From: Ziziphus jujuba
Taxonomy: Eukaryota > Streptophyta > Magnoliopsida > Rosales > Rhamnaceae
Assembly: GCF_031755915.1 (NCBI RefSeq)
Contig: NC_083384.1
Location: 27,384,001 to 27,448,000 of the forward strand
Length of the DNA stretch: 64,000 nucleotides
Direction: 5' to 3'
The notes beneath the pieces are model-generated. The model worked only from the letters and a program-made list of their open reading frames with translations. It was not told the DNA's origin and did no database searches. Shown piece after piece: positions 51,401 to 63,826 of the stretch (its first letter is position 1; every line of letters begins with the position of its first letter). Made by a program: the position numbers and the translations under genes.

Positions 51401-54103
51401 ATGACTAGCCAGCCCAGATTCCCGGAAACAATTTACGACTTCACTGTCAAGGTTTGTCTTTGCCTCAAAATCATGCAAACCATTCATGTATTGAATTTTT
51501 TCACTTGTGGGTCTTAATTTGATAGTTATAAAGTAGAGCTTATTTAAGTGGGTCGTTTGGCAGATGGGATTAATTGGATGGAACATGTTGCTTTTTTAGC
51601 AGTAATCCTAACCCTTCGTACAATAGATTTTTGGGTGTTTTGAGTACGTTGCTCTTGTTTCTTCTGTTCAAAGGAACATTTTGATTGTAGTGTGTAGTAG
51701 GCACGTGTCCCACTGGTTCTGTGGTTGGGATTTTAGAGAACCTCTTATATCTGGAGGGATGATGAAATTTTTTATTATTATTTTTATTATTATTATTATT
51801 TTTGCCACTAACTTTATGGTTTGGTGAAGATTTTAGAATTTTCACCTTTTTCCTACATGTAAATCCCAATGATCCTCTGACATTTCTTGGAATTGTTAAT
51901 TAAATGAAATATCTTTCGGGATATATACAGATCCTCCTTCTGAAGAAATATGATAAAGTGTTTGTTGTTCCAAAATTTTGTTATAAATGGAAAAATATAT
52001 TTGGGAAATGTATTGGAGATCTTGGTAAAATTCATGTTGATGGATTCTTTTACATCAAGTGCCATGATTGATTTTTGAAAGGACAGGACGAAGAAGGCAT
52101 AGTAGTTTTTACTTCTACATTTCTTTATGTTCTTTTTCTTTCTTGGTTAAATTATTTATCCTTCCAACTCGTATTAGAATTTGTAGGGTTTAGGCATTGT
52201 TTTTTCTTGTAGTAAATTCCATACTGGTTGAAGTGGATGTGCTCATTGTTCCCTTCCTCCTTTGGTAATGAATGTTACATAGGTTAAGCTAATACTATTT
52301 TAGATTTAGTATTGCTTATCTATGATTTTTTTTTTTTTTTTTTTTACGGTTATTTAACCACCCCCCCACATCCCCACCCATCCCCCCCCCCCCCCCCCCC
52401 AAATTTAGATTTAGTATTGCTTATCTATGATATTTTTTTTTTTTTATGGTTATTTAACCACCCCCCCCCCCCCCCCCCCCCAGAACAAAAAAAAAAAAAA
52501 GAAAAAAGAAAAAAAGAAATTGATGGTTTATTGCCTGTACAGGATGCCAAGGGAGATGATATAGATCTTTCTACTTATAAGGGAAAAGTTCTACTGATTG
52601 TCAATGTTGCCTCTAAATGGTAGTCCTTCTCTGCCTCCCTGCTATCATTGTTTCTCTCTTTATATATGTGTATATATATATATTATCTTCTTTTACTGGA
52701 TCCTGTTATTGTGACCTAACTCCAACCATAATATATTTGGTTATTTTTTCAATTTTACCCAAAATACCGTTTATTATTATCTCAGCTGTGCAATTTTTGG
52801 TTCATCTCTTCCTTATATTCCCTGTTTATTCATATATATCATTTGTATCTCTTTATTCACTGCTGTTTGTGTCTTGTTGATTGTGGCAGTGGAATGACCA
52901 ACTCTAACTACACAGAGCTGAATCAGTTATATGAGAAGTATAAAGATCATGGTTTGAATTTCTAACCTATGTTATTTCTAATGCTGATCATTTCCAGCAA
53001 CCATTTCAAGATTTTCTGTAATATGGTAGCTAGGTCTTCATCTAATCTGAGGTTTTGCAGAAATATTGTACTTATACATGTACATTGCATGCCTTCCTTT
53101 GAATCTCTCTCTCTCTCTCTCTTGCTTACTCTCTATGCAAATTTTGCATACACATCTGCGGCCTTTTGTCTTTTTTAATTTTCCAGTAGATTATTTACCA
53201 TTTGCATTTAGTTTGAATTTTAGAATATGATTAAATTAGAACTCAGTAAACATGCAATTTTTTACCATGTTCTTAGTTTATCCTTTTGAATAATCTACTG
53301 GATGCAGGGTTGGAGATACTGGCATTTCCTTGCAATCAGTTTGGTGAGGAGGAACCAGGAAGTAATGAACAGATCACAGAGTTTGTCTGTACTCGTTTCA
53401 AATCAGAATTTCCCATCTTTGACAAGGTAGTTTCATAATACTGAGAATTTTATTTATTTATTTTTTTCCTATTTTTCTTTTTAGTTTAACAGATAACTAT
53501 TGGGCTACTCCGAATACCAACATAGTGTTTGCCATAACATTGACAAGACAAAATGACCTAAGCTTTATCAAACAGCGACATGCCTTGCCCTATTATAATC
53601 ATATTTCTAGAAGATTTGTTAGGTTTGAGTTCATCTGTTAACATGTGGATCTAAATTTACTTTCTTAGTCATGCAGATAGACTTAAAAGAACCATCTAGA
53701 CATGTCAAGAACATTTATTTTACAAGCCAAATTTTGATTTAACCAATAAGCATGATTCTTACCCGTGTTCTACTAGATTGAAGTAAATGGTGAAAGTGCT
53801 GCTCCAATATACAAGTTCTTGAAGTCTGGGAAATGGGGCATTTTTGGGGATGATATTCAATGGAACTTTGCAAAGTTTTTGGTGGACAAAGATGGGAAAG
53901 TCGTTGACCGTTATTATCCCACAACTTCTCCTCTTAGCCTCGAGGTATTTAAAAAAAAAAAAAGAAAAAAAAAAAAAGCCCAAAGTCTTATTCTTTCTAG
54001 TCTATGTTGGTTATAGCTGGTGATTATCATATGTTGCATCAATCTCAGTTTTGTGATGTTGTTACTGCAGCATGACATAAAGAAGCTCTTGGGAATCTCA
54101 TGA
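51401..54103 (+). CDS. GPX8: Glutathione peroxidase 8-like, cytosolic/nuclear form
   Basis: Second plant GPX in tandem. Exons: 51401-51451, 52543-52619, 52890-52951, 53308-53426, 53777-53944 and 54071-54103, giving 169 residues. The five downstream exons have exactly the same sizes and phases as those of the neighbouring GPX6-like gene (77, 62, 119, 168 and 33 bp). Exon 1 is short ([17 protein letters not shown]) with no transit peptide, so cytosol or nucleus is expected. The peroxidatic Cys is at about residue 43 (NVASKCGMT) and is again split by an intron; [12 protein letters not shown], the resolving Cys in [11 protein letters not shown], and [12 protein letters not shown] are present. The [14 protein letters not shown] segment and the C-terminal [10 protein letters not shown] resemble the GPX8 group, so the pair is probably an old duplication. 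Confidence 0.94.
52301..52481. repeat. Tandem duplication with poly-C tracts in GPX8 intron 1
   Basis: A unit starting 'tagatttagtattgcttat', followed by a T run, 'ggttatttaacca' and a long C run, occurs twice (from 52301 and 52406). The C runs reach about 19 bases (52382-52400) and 21 bases (52461-52481). The second lies 62 bp before exon 2, where a pyrimidine tract is normal, but pure C is unusual. Confidence 0.75.
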
Positions 54104-54541
54104 AGTGTGAAGGCTTTTAACTAGTTGTGCTTGCTTTTTTTGTGTGTTTGTGAGCCGATGTTTCGGTCAGGTTGTTGTGGTAGATGCTATTATAATCGTG
54201 TGATGTGTTACGTATCAAGATTGAAAATGCAAACCAACATCCTTTTTGTTTTATTATTATATTATATTATATCATTTCACATTGTACGTACTAATTCTCT
54301 TTTGTTTATATAAAACCCATGCTTTCCACACAAAATAAATAAATAAATAAAGTCATGTCAATGTACTAAAATTGGCCTTGTGGTTCAGATTTAATGTTCT
54401 CTATTGACTCATTTTTGAACCAATCTGGTTTGTCAACTGAGAGGAATAATGCAAAATCTGATTAAATCCACACTAAGAGCCATATAGGCAGTCAGCAATC
54501 AAGCCTATCGCACCATATTTATTATTATAAAAAATAAGAAA

Positions 54542-54574
<33 letters not shown>

Positions 54575-55254
54575 TTTATAGGATATTTTAGTAAATTTCT
54601 TGAGTTGGTTTGCTTTAGAACAACGATAAGTGGCACTTCTGTTTCTCTCCAAATCAGCAGACGTTCTTGCAGTCTAGGAGTATCAAGCTGTTTAGGCTAC
54701 AATCTGCCTAGACAATCTCGGTTTATCTTTCCCTTCGCTCAGTCTCACCAATGTAGCCTGTAAGACAGAGAGACAGATTTGGTGCAGAACTTCACTAGTA
54801 TCTTCATGGGTTCAAAAATTTAAAAAGAAATAGCCTGCCCAATGTTTATTTATGCATTTGATGGATGTTGAAACTCTTATTAGATTCCTGGTTCTCTCAA
54901 AGTCTCAACAGATCTTTTAGAAACCATTCACAAAAATAAGGGGAGAAAAAGTTAACAAAATATAGCAATCAATATCCAAAGAAAGTTGACTCAAGATGAT
55001 TGTATCTCAGGCTACAAATAAGTGTATCTAGACCTTCAAATAAGCAGGGAAAAAAAAAAAGAAAAAAAAGTTATTGTTACTCAAGAAAATCAAAATGATG
55101 GCTTTTGTTACAGGATATGTTAGCACAGACCCGATAAGCACCAGCAGGGAGAACATGAGCATAAAAGTTACAATTCTCACAGATTTTCGGTTCATTTACA
55201 ACAACAACACATATATACAAAGTTGCCATGTGTCTGTTGCAGCATATATATCTT
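54104..55254. other. Convergent 3' regions of GPX8 and the AHL gene
   Basis: No coding region is supported. The start is GPX8 3' UTR. The end is the 3' UTR of the minus-strand AHL gene. A (TA)n run lies at about 54543-54566. Confidence 0.5.
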
Positions 55255-58200
55255 TCATCCTCGCGTTAAGTCAATACCGGTATGGGGATTTCTTAGATCG
55301 ACTGCCCTCGAACCAGGCCAAATTCCAGAACCAGAGGGAGTATAATTCTGAGTTGGTGGAGCACTAGAGGGTGAAGTTAATTTATCACTACGATGATGAG
55401 TCTCAGAACTCTCATTGCTTTTGTGGCCAGTAATTTGCTTGATCTTGGGCTTGGAATTACCATATACAAAACTGCAAACCACTACCTGTAGCAAACAACA
55501 TGTATTAGACATCCACGTCTTTCTTTTTCCAGTTAAAACCTAGTTGCTTGTTTACCAGTACACCACATAACATTGGACTGTATATTCTAGATACATTCTT
55601 ATCTAAATTGCTCACACTTCACTACATACGTATAAATCTACACAAAGTTATAATCTAGTGGGCTGAACTGCTCACCTTAAGGTGGGCTACATGTGGGGTA
55701 GAATTGGCATGCCATGGAGCAAGACAATAAAATCATGGGTAAAAAGAACTGTAAATTTAGCATCACACCACCATAAAATGAGCAATATAGACATAGCAGT
55801 TGATGCCATGCATCATACAACTCCCAACTCTCATTTCCCCACACAATCTCTTGCAAAGCCTGTGTGCGCTTGATTTTATCAAGACTGGAAAGGTAAATCC
55901 AGAGTGGTAAAGAAAATACCTGGACTGGGCTAGCTGCAGTAAGCATTGCCACACCACCACCAACAACATGACCATCCGGACTAGAAAGAGAAACACTCAC
56001 ACCCCCTGTTCGACTGCGAGGACCACCATCCTCAGAAACCAAGTATGAACCTGACAAGCATAGTATCTGGAATCGGCCCTGCAAAGTCGCATAAACAATT
56101 GAATTTCTTTTAAGCAGTTCTTAGAACTTGTTTGAAATGAAGTTAAACTCTTGCAGAAGGGATCAAAAATATTAAAATTAACAAGTCATATCGGAATTTG
56201 GCTATCAATTAAGCACTAGCAAAGGACTTATAAACTCTACCTGGCTTATATGTAATCATTGATTTTTCTTTTCAGTAAATGTATGTGTGAGTTATCTAAG
56301 TATCCATTCCTTACGAGAAAGGAAAAGCTAAGAAAAGCAATAAGAATATGCGATTAAGAACTATGGAATAATACCATAATTGAGAAGTTATTGTAGATCA
56401 TGGCATGTGAATCACTCATTAATAACAAGAAATCACAATTTTGAACCCTTTTTGGAACGTTCTAAGAATAAATATAAACGAACTATTTGGACTAGGCAGC
56501 AAATCATAAAAACACATAACATAATAGAAAAGAGTTAACATCCAACCCATGTCACTATCACCCAATTTCAAAATAAAGTCCATTATAAAAGTAAAACTCA
56601 TCAACAGTTGCTTATCCAATCATCTTTATAGCTACACAATATTTATCTTACAGCACAATCTATACTCACTAAAGCCTCCATAGCCAAGCAAAACCAACTA
56701 AACTGCAACTGAGTTATACAAAATTAAAACCACTGACCTTGTTAGAATATCAAGTAACGCATCAAGTTCTCATTAATGGTCACTTCAAGTAACCAATAGC
56801 AATACTACATCCTGGACAGCATTCGAACTATAGTAGACAAACCAGATTTCTACTTTAACGTTTTTCTACAAGTAATTAAATGGACTATAACTGCTAACAT
56901 AATCAAGAGCCTTAAAATCACATAAACTAACAAAAACAAAATGAACTGTTTATATGGTTTGCAAAATAAGTATTCACACAGAAAAAGAAGAAAATAAGCA
57001 GAACAAGTATTCGTGCAGAAAAAGAAGTAAATAAGCAACCTCGTATGTGACACTGACACTGGTAGATGCAGGCTGCCGTAGACTAACTGATGACACAGTA
57101 CCATTGCCTGACAAGATGCAAAGAGCCCTTGGCCTTTGTTGCGCAAAAGACAATAGTTTCGCCACAATGTCCTACAACGACCCCAAAAAAAAAAAAAAAA
57201 ATGAAAATCTATAATATGCACTAGCAAAAAGCTAAGAAAATCAATCAAATTACAATTAGTAAAGCACAGATCACTCTCTCATCGCTGGCATAGTTATTGA
57301 ATTTTTTGTTTTTTTTCCTAGTTTATTAGAAAGCGAAAATTCGTGATTGCAGGGAAGTTATGCTGGAGAGAGGTAATAATAGATAATACAAACTTTTAAC
57401 TCTAAGAAAGAACATTCCATACCCTAAAAATAACATAGCATCACTGCTTACAGCAATATGTCCGTGCTTCATACTAAAGCTTACCATAAAAATACATAGC
57501 ATACCTCTCCAACTCCGACAGTAATTACATGGGGTGCAAATGCTATTCCAGCTGAGCTATTCATCCAATCACCTATCAATAAGCAATTTAACAAAAGAAA
57601 ATTTGAAAAAGATATCCAGGCTTTAAAGTATATGCAGAAACAAATATCCATAAAATTAGCACATAAAGCCACCTTTCTTCCTCTGCATACAATTCTGTTT
57701 CACAGCCCCTAAACATGTTAGGATATATTTGTGCTAAATCAGTCATGTTTCATGGGACGTTTATCATATCTAACAAAGTTCCACCAAAAAAAATTTTAAA
57801 ACACTAATTAAACAAGCACGAGATGGTAACAAACATCCAAAGAAATCAAGTAAATGAAAGTTGCAACTAAAAAATTAAACCTATATATTGCATATAAATC
57901 GCCAAAAATCATGAAGAAAAAGAGAGAAGAGCAATAGTGAAGTAGAAAAAGTGACAAAATTTGCAAAGTTTACCAAGCATAGCTAATTGTTGTTTCCTCC
58001 CGGTCCCAGGTGGCCGCCCCCTACTCCGTTTCTGAGAAGATGTGGTTGAACCCTGTGTGAGGTTAGGAGGAGCAGACATGGGTGACAATCTCAAAGAAAC
58101 AGGCCCATCAGGACCATATTTTCTAGGCCTCCCCCTTTTCTTCTTGACAGGCTCACCGGAGGCCATCCCAGGAGATGAACCCATTCTAATGCCATGAGGA

Positions 58201-58415
58201 AAACTGGCACGAGGAGGTTCTACTGAGAATGTTGATCCCAAAGAACCACCTCGAACATTGGATTGAGATGGAATACCAGTGTTTGACAATGGTCTGAACC
58301 CAGGTGGTGCATGCAGTCCACCAGATTGTGATCCAGAGCCAGACCCACCAACTCCACCCCTATGAATGTAATATGAAGCTGACCCTGACAATGCCATGGC
58401 TTCTCTCCCATCCAT
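55255..58415 (-). CDS. AHL: AT-hook motif nuclear-localized (AHL) protein with PPC domain
   Basis: DNA-binding chromatin protein that binds the minor groove of AT-rich DNA and forms trimers through its PPC domain. Five exons on the minus strand: 57974-58415, 57505-57572, 57040-57171, 55920-56078 and 55255-55485, giving 343 residues. AT-hook 1 is in KKKRGRPRKYGPDG (about 91-104) and AT-hook 2 in SRGRPPGTGRKQQ (about 131-143). The PPC domain follows: FAPHVITVGVGEDI, LSFAQQRPRALCILSGNG, VSSVSLRQPAS, GRFQILCLSGSY (about 215) and GPRSRTGGVSVSLSSPDG. Two AT-hooks and intron-rich structure fit the type II AHL group. The N-terminus is Gly/Ser-rich. An overlapping ATG four bases upstream is out of frame. 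A leader intron (donor near 58960, acceptor near 58432) is possible. Confidence 0.94.
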
Positions 58416-59500
58416 GCATTTAATAAGCTATTAGTCACAGAAAAATTCTATTTTTTTATTTTTTTATTTTTTTGGGCTAGCTAATTGCCTGACTGTTTGT
58501 GTAGAAACACCTTCAACAATTTTTAAATCTTCAACTATACCCAAGATAGTGCATCTACCACCAAGAGTCCCACAGCAAAACAGAGATTTTAGATAAGGGT
58601 TTTTACAGGGCTTGTTCTTCAAATGTAGAAAAAGCTTGCAAAAGCAACAGACTTTGTAAATCTAACCCCAAAATTTTAGCTTCATAGAAGAAAAGAAAGG
58701 AACCCTTTTTACCCTAAATTTCAAAAACAAAAAATCAGGGATTCAAAGACAAGGGTTTTAGAAGGGTTTTTCTTTCAAGTGGAGAAAAAAAAAAATCAAA
58801 TAACTCAATACAAAAATTCTTGATCTTTACCCACAAAAACAAAGCACACACAAAGCTAAAGCTTTGAACAACAGGTTCTCTCCATAAACCGCGAACTCTA
58901 GAGAGAGAAATAGACAGAGAGAATACTCCTAAGAAATGCAGAAAAAATCAGAAGCTTACAGAAGCCAAAGAAAAGCAGGAACGACAACTTGGCATCTCAA
59001 CTCGAACCATACTTGAACACAAGAAGAAAAACAAAACCCTAGATTTGAAATCTAGGGTTTTGACAGGGAAAAATAAAATGCAGAGGGGTGGTGGAAAAGA
59101 AAGGGAAAAAAAAATGAAAAAGAAAAGGTTTGAAGGAAAAGACAAAAGAAAGGAAGAGGTGGGGGGTGAGCAGGAGTTGGGAGGAAAAATGAATTGAAAA
59201 ATAAGAGCTTTTGAATTAAAGGAGAAAGAGAGTGTGTGAACTGTGAGCTACTAGTATCAAGTTAAAGACCTTTTTTTTTTCTCTTTCTTTATTGTAAATA
59301 CTAGTCAGGGGGTGGTGTGGTTGTAAGTTTCTGACTATAGCAAAGGAAAAGACCAATTGTATTGGAGGGACAGTGTGGGTCCTACTAAAGTACCAACCTT
59401 CAAGTCCCTATCAGATTGCCATTTCTTAGGGCAGTGAGCCCCCCTCTCTCTTTCTCTCTCTTCTTTCTCTCTCCAGAGCCATTTTCTGTACTTTTTTGCT
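58416..59500 (-). promoter_or_regulatory. Leader and promoter region of the AHL gene
   Basis: The sequence is purine-rich on the plus strand, so the leader of the minus-strand gene is pyrimidine-rich (around 58.9-59.2 kb). 'TTCT|gtaagc' near 58960 on the minus strand could be a leader-intron donor and 'gactaatag' near 58432 an acceptor. No firm TATA box was identified. Confidence 0.35.
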
Positions 59501-62500
59501 GGTTTTATTTTACTGTTTCTGTTCTGATGTAAACAGTGTGCAAGGAAAAAAAATATGTTTCAAATATATATATATAAATATATTTTCTTTTTTGCTGAAA
59601 AGGGTTGTGTCTGGTCCTCCCTGCTGAGGTAATCTATAAAAAACAAACTATATTTTTTTCAAATGTTAAAAAAAAAAAAAGAAGAAAAAAATTACAAAAA
59701 TATTTATAAAGGACCTGATTTTTCAAAAACTGACGTGAAAAATACTAGAAGCTAATATTTGATTAATTAAGCTTTTAATTTTAATTACATGATATTTTTG
59801 AATACTGGACACTCAGTCGGTTCCATTGTCATCAACATACCATTCCCCTATCTGGAAATGTATACAGTTTGTGTGAATATGATACATTTTTTGTCTGTAG
59901 TATTATATTATTTAGTTAATAATTGCTAAAATTTTAAAAAATAGTAAAAGTGAAGAATATGGATTGTGACGTTTTTCGTTTTTGTGCATTTAATCTAAAA
60001 AATCCATGTGATGATAACATGGAATTTTTGCTGAACATAAAGAAAATGACATGGGCTTTTTTTCTTTTTTTCTTTTTTCTTTTTTTTTTTTAAGGTTAAA
60101 TGAAACAAAATGACATGGTCATAGATGGTCAAGAGCTGTAAATTTGTATATGACAGTGTCGTTTTTCGGCTGTTTGAATGAAAGATTGGAACTTTTTTTT
60201 TTTTGTTTTTTTTTTTTGGGTTAAAATGGGTATTTGATTACTAACACAGAGTCATTCAACCAAAAAAAAATAAAAAATAAAAATGATTGACGCAGAGTAA
60301 TATTTTTAGTTATTCCAAAAAAATAAAAATAAAAGAAGAAACTAATCAATCAACCTGGTCATTGGTCAATGAAGCAGTGATTATTGAACCTGCCCATATA
60401 TATAATTAATAATTTTCACAAATGCTTTCAGTCAGAGCACAGGAAAAGGAACATATAAGCCTGGGTCCACCTCTACCCCTTTAACCAAAATGCTTATATA
60501 CTCTATACCATATACTTTTTCAATTCAAAGTAACTGGTTTTGATTTTGGCAAAGTGCTACACTTATAATAAGAGGTCATTTTGTACATTTAACCAAAAGA
60601 AAAATAACAAATACTCGAATAATTACAGAATATGGTAGCTGAACGGAACCAGATGGTTTGGGAGCTATGATTTGATTCAAATATTGGCAAACTTTGTTAT
60701 TTTTTCATAGGTCTCATGCCGTTGTTATGCTGTATAGCATAATGCTTCTTGCCTGATGCCTATGAAACAAGAAGCATATTTTTTTATTAAAAAGAAAGAA
60801 AGAAATACTTGAATAATTTGCCAATAATGGGCTGCAATTGCAAAGTTTAAATTTACAATTGGGTAGTTCTTTTTACAATAACTTAAATTTCTAGCATTTA
60901 AATTCCTTTTACTTATATATCTTTTTCATTTTGATTTTTTTTTATTTTTTTATTTTTTTATTTTTTATTTTTCTGGTTTCCATCTTTCTCCAAGACTCCA
61001 ATGTCACTCTCTTGGATTGGAGAAGAAGATTCCAAAGCCCCAGCTGCAACGTACGAGTACTTCAATCTAAACCATGTTGCCAGCACTGGCATTCAAAAAC
61101 AACATTCAAACAAATACCTATTTATTCATTCTATACTCGCCATCTCAATAAGCGATTCCAAAAACCAAAACCAGCTGTGTCTTTTTTTCCTTTGTTTTTT
61201 TAATAATAATAATAATAAATGTTAGAAGAACAATATACTTTCTCCATAGGAGCCTCCGAACACCACCACTAGATACTCTGCTGCCATTAAGTTTTCCTTG
61301 AGATTGATTATCAAAGTGTAATTTGCTAGCGGTTGTGTGAATCTTAAATACCCGAGCACGCTTGTATTACTATAGGCCACTTCTTTGACTTCCCACATAT
61401 GGCTCCAGACCGTAGAGGGAGTGGAGAGTGGCATTGGAGTCTTGGAAGATGAGAAGAAGATGTAAAATTTTCAGAAGGAAAAAAATATAAGAGTAGGAGT
61501 GTTTTTTAATAATTTTAGATTAAAGGCAGCGTAGGTAGGAATTTAAGTCGTGTGAAAAGAATGAACCTTCAATTTTGTCTTAACCAGACCCAATCTGCAT
61601 GTGAATGGGCCTGATTTTGAATATGCATTGAGCTGCAGAACTCTAATTGAGATACTAGGACAAAGGGTAACAAATAAGCATCATATCAATGTTTGTAATT
61701 AACTTGTATTTCAAATAAGCTCGATGTCTATTACTCAGCTTTCTAAGTACACTTGAAAAAAAAAAAAAAAAAAACAACAACAACAGTAAAGTTTGAATGA
61801 AAATGATTCTCTTGCCTTGATATGCAATTAGCCTGTGCAGGCGGTTAAAAGGCCTCCACAGAAAAAGAATAGATTATCGATTATTACCTAACAACTCGGC
61901 AAACCAACCCTTCTTTCGCTAACACCTTTCTATTCAATAACCATATGAGAAACTAGGAAACCAATGGCCCATCAGCATTTGTTCACACTGTTGCTGCTTC
62001 TAACTTTGGCAGAACGCATGACGAAGCTCCTGCTGATTCAACCACATATAGAGTATGTATCTCAATTTAAGGAACTGACTTATTTACTAGAGTTTGCATA
62101 GTCATTATTACTTTTTGTGTAAATGATATGCTTCAGATCAATAAGATATGAATTTTCCAATTGCAGATTCAACATTGTTATGCACACTATTATATATGGA
62201 GCTAAAACAGACCCAACCAAGATTTAGACAGAAAAAAAGGCACCCTGTATTTTCCATATTTGATAATAATCACTAGAACTCAATTTCTAGAAGGTATTCA
62301 TTTGGCATATGAAAATGTACGGAATTAGTTTCCTTTTACAATGACCATAAAATCGATGCAACCTGGTTCAATAATCATTATTGATGCTCGTCTACTCCAT
62401 GGGACTCAATCATTCAACAAGATAAATTGCATTCAGGTAGTTTGATCACAAACTTTGGAATGGGTAACATGCAAAAATTCACGATCTATATTTTCCTCTA

Positions 62501-62629
62501 GTTCTTTTTTGGCATTAGATTAAGCATCAAATAATAGGGAGCTACAGAGTAAATTGTTGAGGAAACATTAATACAATTTCTGCACTGCACAAGAAAGAAG
62601 CACTTACATCCATTCAAAGCCATTATATA
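59501..62629. other. Spacer between the AHL and YqgF-like genes
   Basis: No confident gene. Many T and A runs. An inverted repeat with 23-bp arms lies at 60989-61011 and 61424-61446, enclosing less AT-rich DNA with two unassigned short frames (see the separate entry). The end of the stretch is 3' UTR of the YqgF-like gene. Confidence 0.5.
60989..61446. repeat. Inverted repeat, 23-bp arms around a 412-bp spacer
   Basis: The left arm (60989-61011) and the reverse complement of the right arm (61424-61446) agree at 22 of 23 bases; both read 'tccaagactccaatg' and then 'cactctc'. Each arm contains an ATG that opens a short frame into the spacer (MSLSWIGEEDSK from the left, MPLSTPSTVWSH from the right). 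The spacer is richer in G+C than its surroundings. It may be a small fold-back element or two convergent copies of one gene start. No target-site duplication was found. Confidence 0.6.
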
Positions 62630-63826
62630 TCAATTTAGCTTTCTGTTCACATAATCTAGGTACCCCTGTCAAAGCAGAATAAATCAGTCGACATAACACC
62701 AAGAACCTTGAAAAACTGATTGAGACTATACCTAAAATCTCAATATTTCATGAATGTTATTTAACATTTGTCTTGTCAACTTAAAAAACAAATAAGCCAA
62801 CTGACAAAGTAAACAATATATAATCTCTATCTTTTTTTTATTTTTTATTATTATTTCAGCATAAAACTACAATCCAAGGACTAAACCTTTAACTTGACAT
62901 TATGCAACAGATGAACAAAATAGCATTACCTGAAGAATACTAACAGCAGAAAGCTTGTCAATAACTGCCTTCGTCTCAATTGGATGTAAAGTTATAGGCT
63001 TTAAAAGTAATTCAACGTTCTGCAAGCGATCCAATGGAACTTTTGAATAATAGTATTATTAACTATTAAGTTGAGAAGCGGATACGTGAAAATATATGCT
63101 TTTGTAGCCAAAAACATATATATTGGGTTCCTGCCAATATTAATAACAGGTGGGTTTAACTTACCTTTGACGTAAAGCGTTCATCCCAAAAGGTGTACTT
63201 TAACCCTTCAAGTTTGTTTGTTTTACAAAGTTCATCTATGAAGATTTTTATTTGCAAAGCCTGAAAGCAGAGAATGGAAATGAGTCTCTATTACTATGAG
63301 TGAGTGCTGAGGCTAAGAAAAACTCACAGAAGAAGCGCTCCATTGTCTATCAAAAGGACAACCAAAAACAAATCCCGCCAGAGATTGTTCAGAGATCTGC
63401 AGACAAACAAAAGCACTTATGAGGAACTCGCTCATGCCTTGGAAATGAGATATTGCTACAAGTTAAGAAGGTAGCTCACCAAAGTCTGAAAATCATCGGC
63501 TATTATGGGGATATTGGTTTTTTTCCTAAGTATAACACTGCAGTACGGAAGACAAAAAAAAAAAAAACATTACAGAGTATTTCATGGCTATTCAATTCTT
63601 GAGGGAACAAGAAAAAACTCTGCAACTTTGGACATTCAAAAAATGTTGAAACTCCATAAAAAAATTTCACGAATTACCTTAAAGGGGAAGCAATCCTGTT
63701 CTGTCGGTCGGAAACAGCTAAACCTACGTACCTCTCCCCAACGTCCAAACCCAGCAGCCTCCCACGTTTCTTTGCATTGCTCTCGAGCAAGTCTTGGAAC
63801 AAACTTAAAGGTTTCAAATACCTCAT
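62630..63826 (-). CDS. YqgF/RuvX-like RNase H-fold nuclease, plant nuclear gene
   Basis: Small protein of the YqgF family (putative Holliday-junction resolvase RuvX / pre-16S rRNA nuclease in bacteria). Six exons on the minus strand: 63678-63826, 63480-63537, 63328-63396, 63165-63260, 62930-63019 and 62630-62665, all with consistent splice phases, giving 165 residues. Family motifs: GLDVGERYVGLAVSD (residues 26-40, containing the first metal-binding Asp), ASPL, LAGFVFGCPFDRQ (second strand of the fold), YTFWDERFTSK (the DER motif with the last acidic residues) and the C-terminal AVIDKLSAVSILQGYLD helix. The active-site acids appear intact. Nuclear plant YqgF genes exist, and a bacterial or organelle origin is likely. 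There is no obvious long transit peptide before MRYLKPLSLFQDLL. A 'gacag' directly before the ATG could be the acceptor of a leader intron beyond 63827. Confidence 0.9.

Noticed and set aside
61964..62101. 45-codon frame with a signal-peptide-like start (MAHQHLFTLLLLLTLAE)
   Set aside because: No mature peptide motif, no promoter evidence, and it lies antisense to the probable 3' region of the YqgF-like gene.
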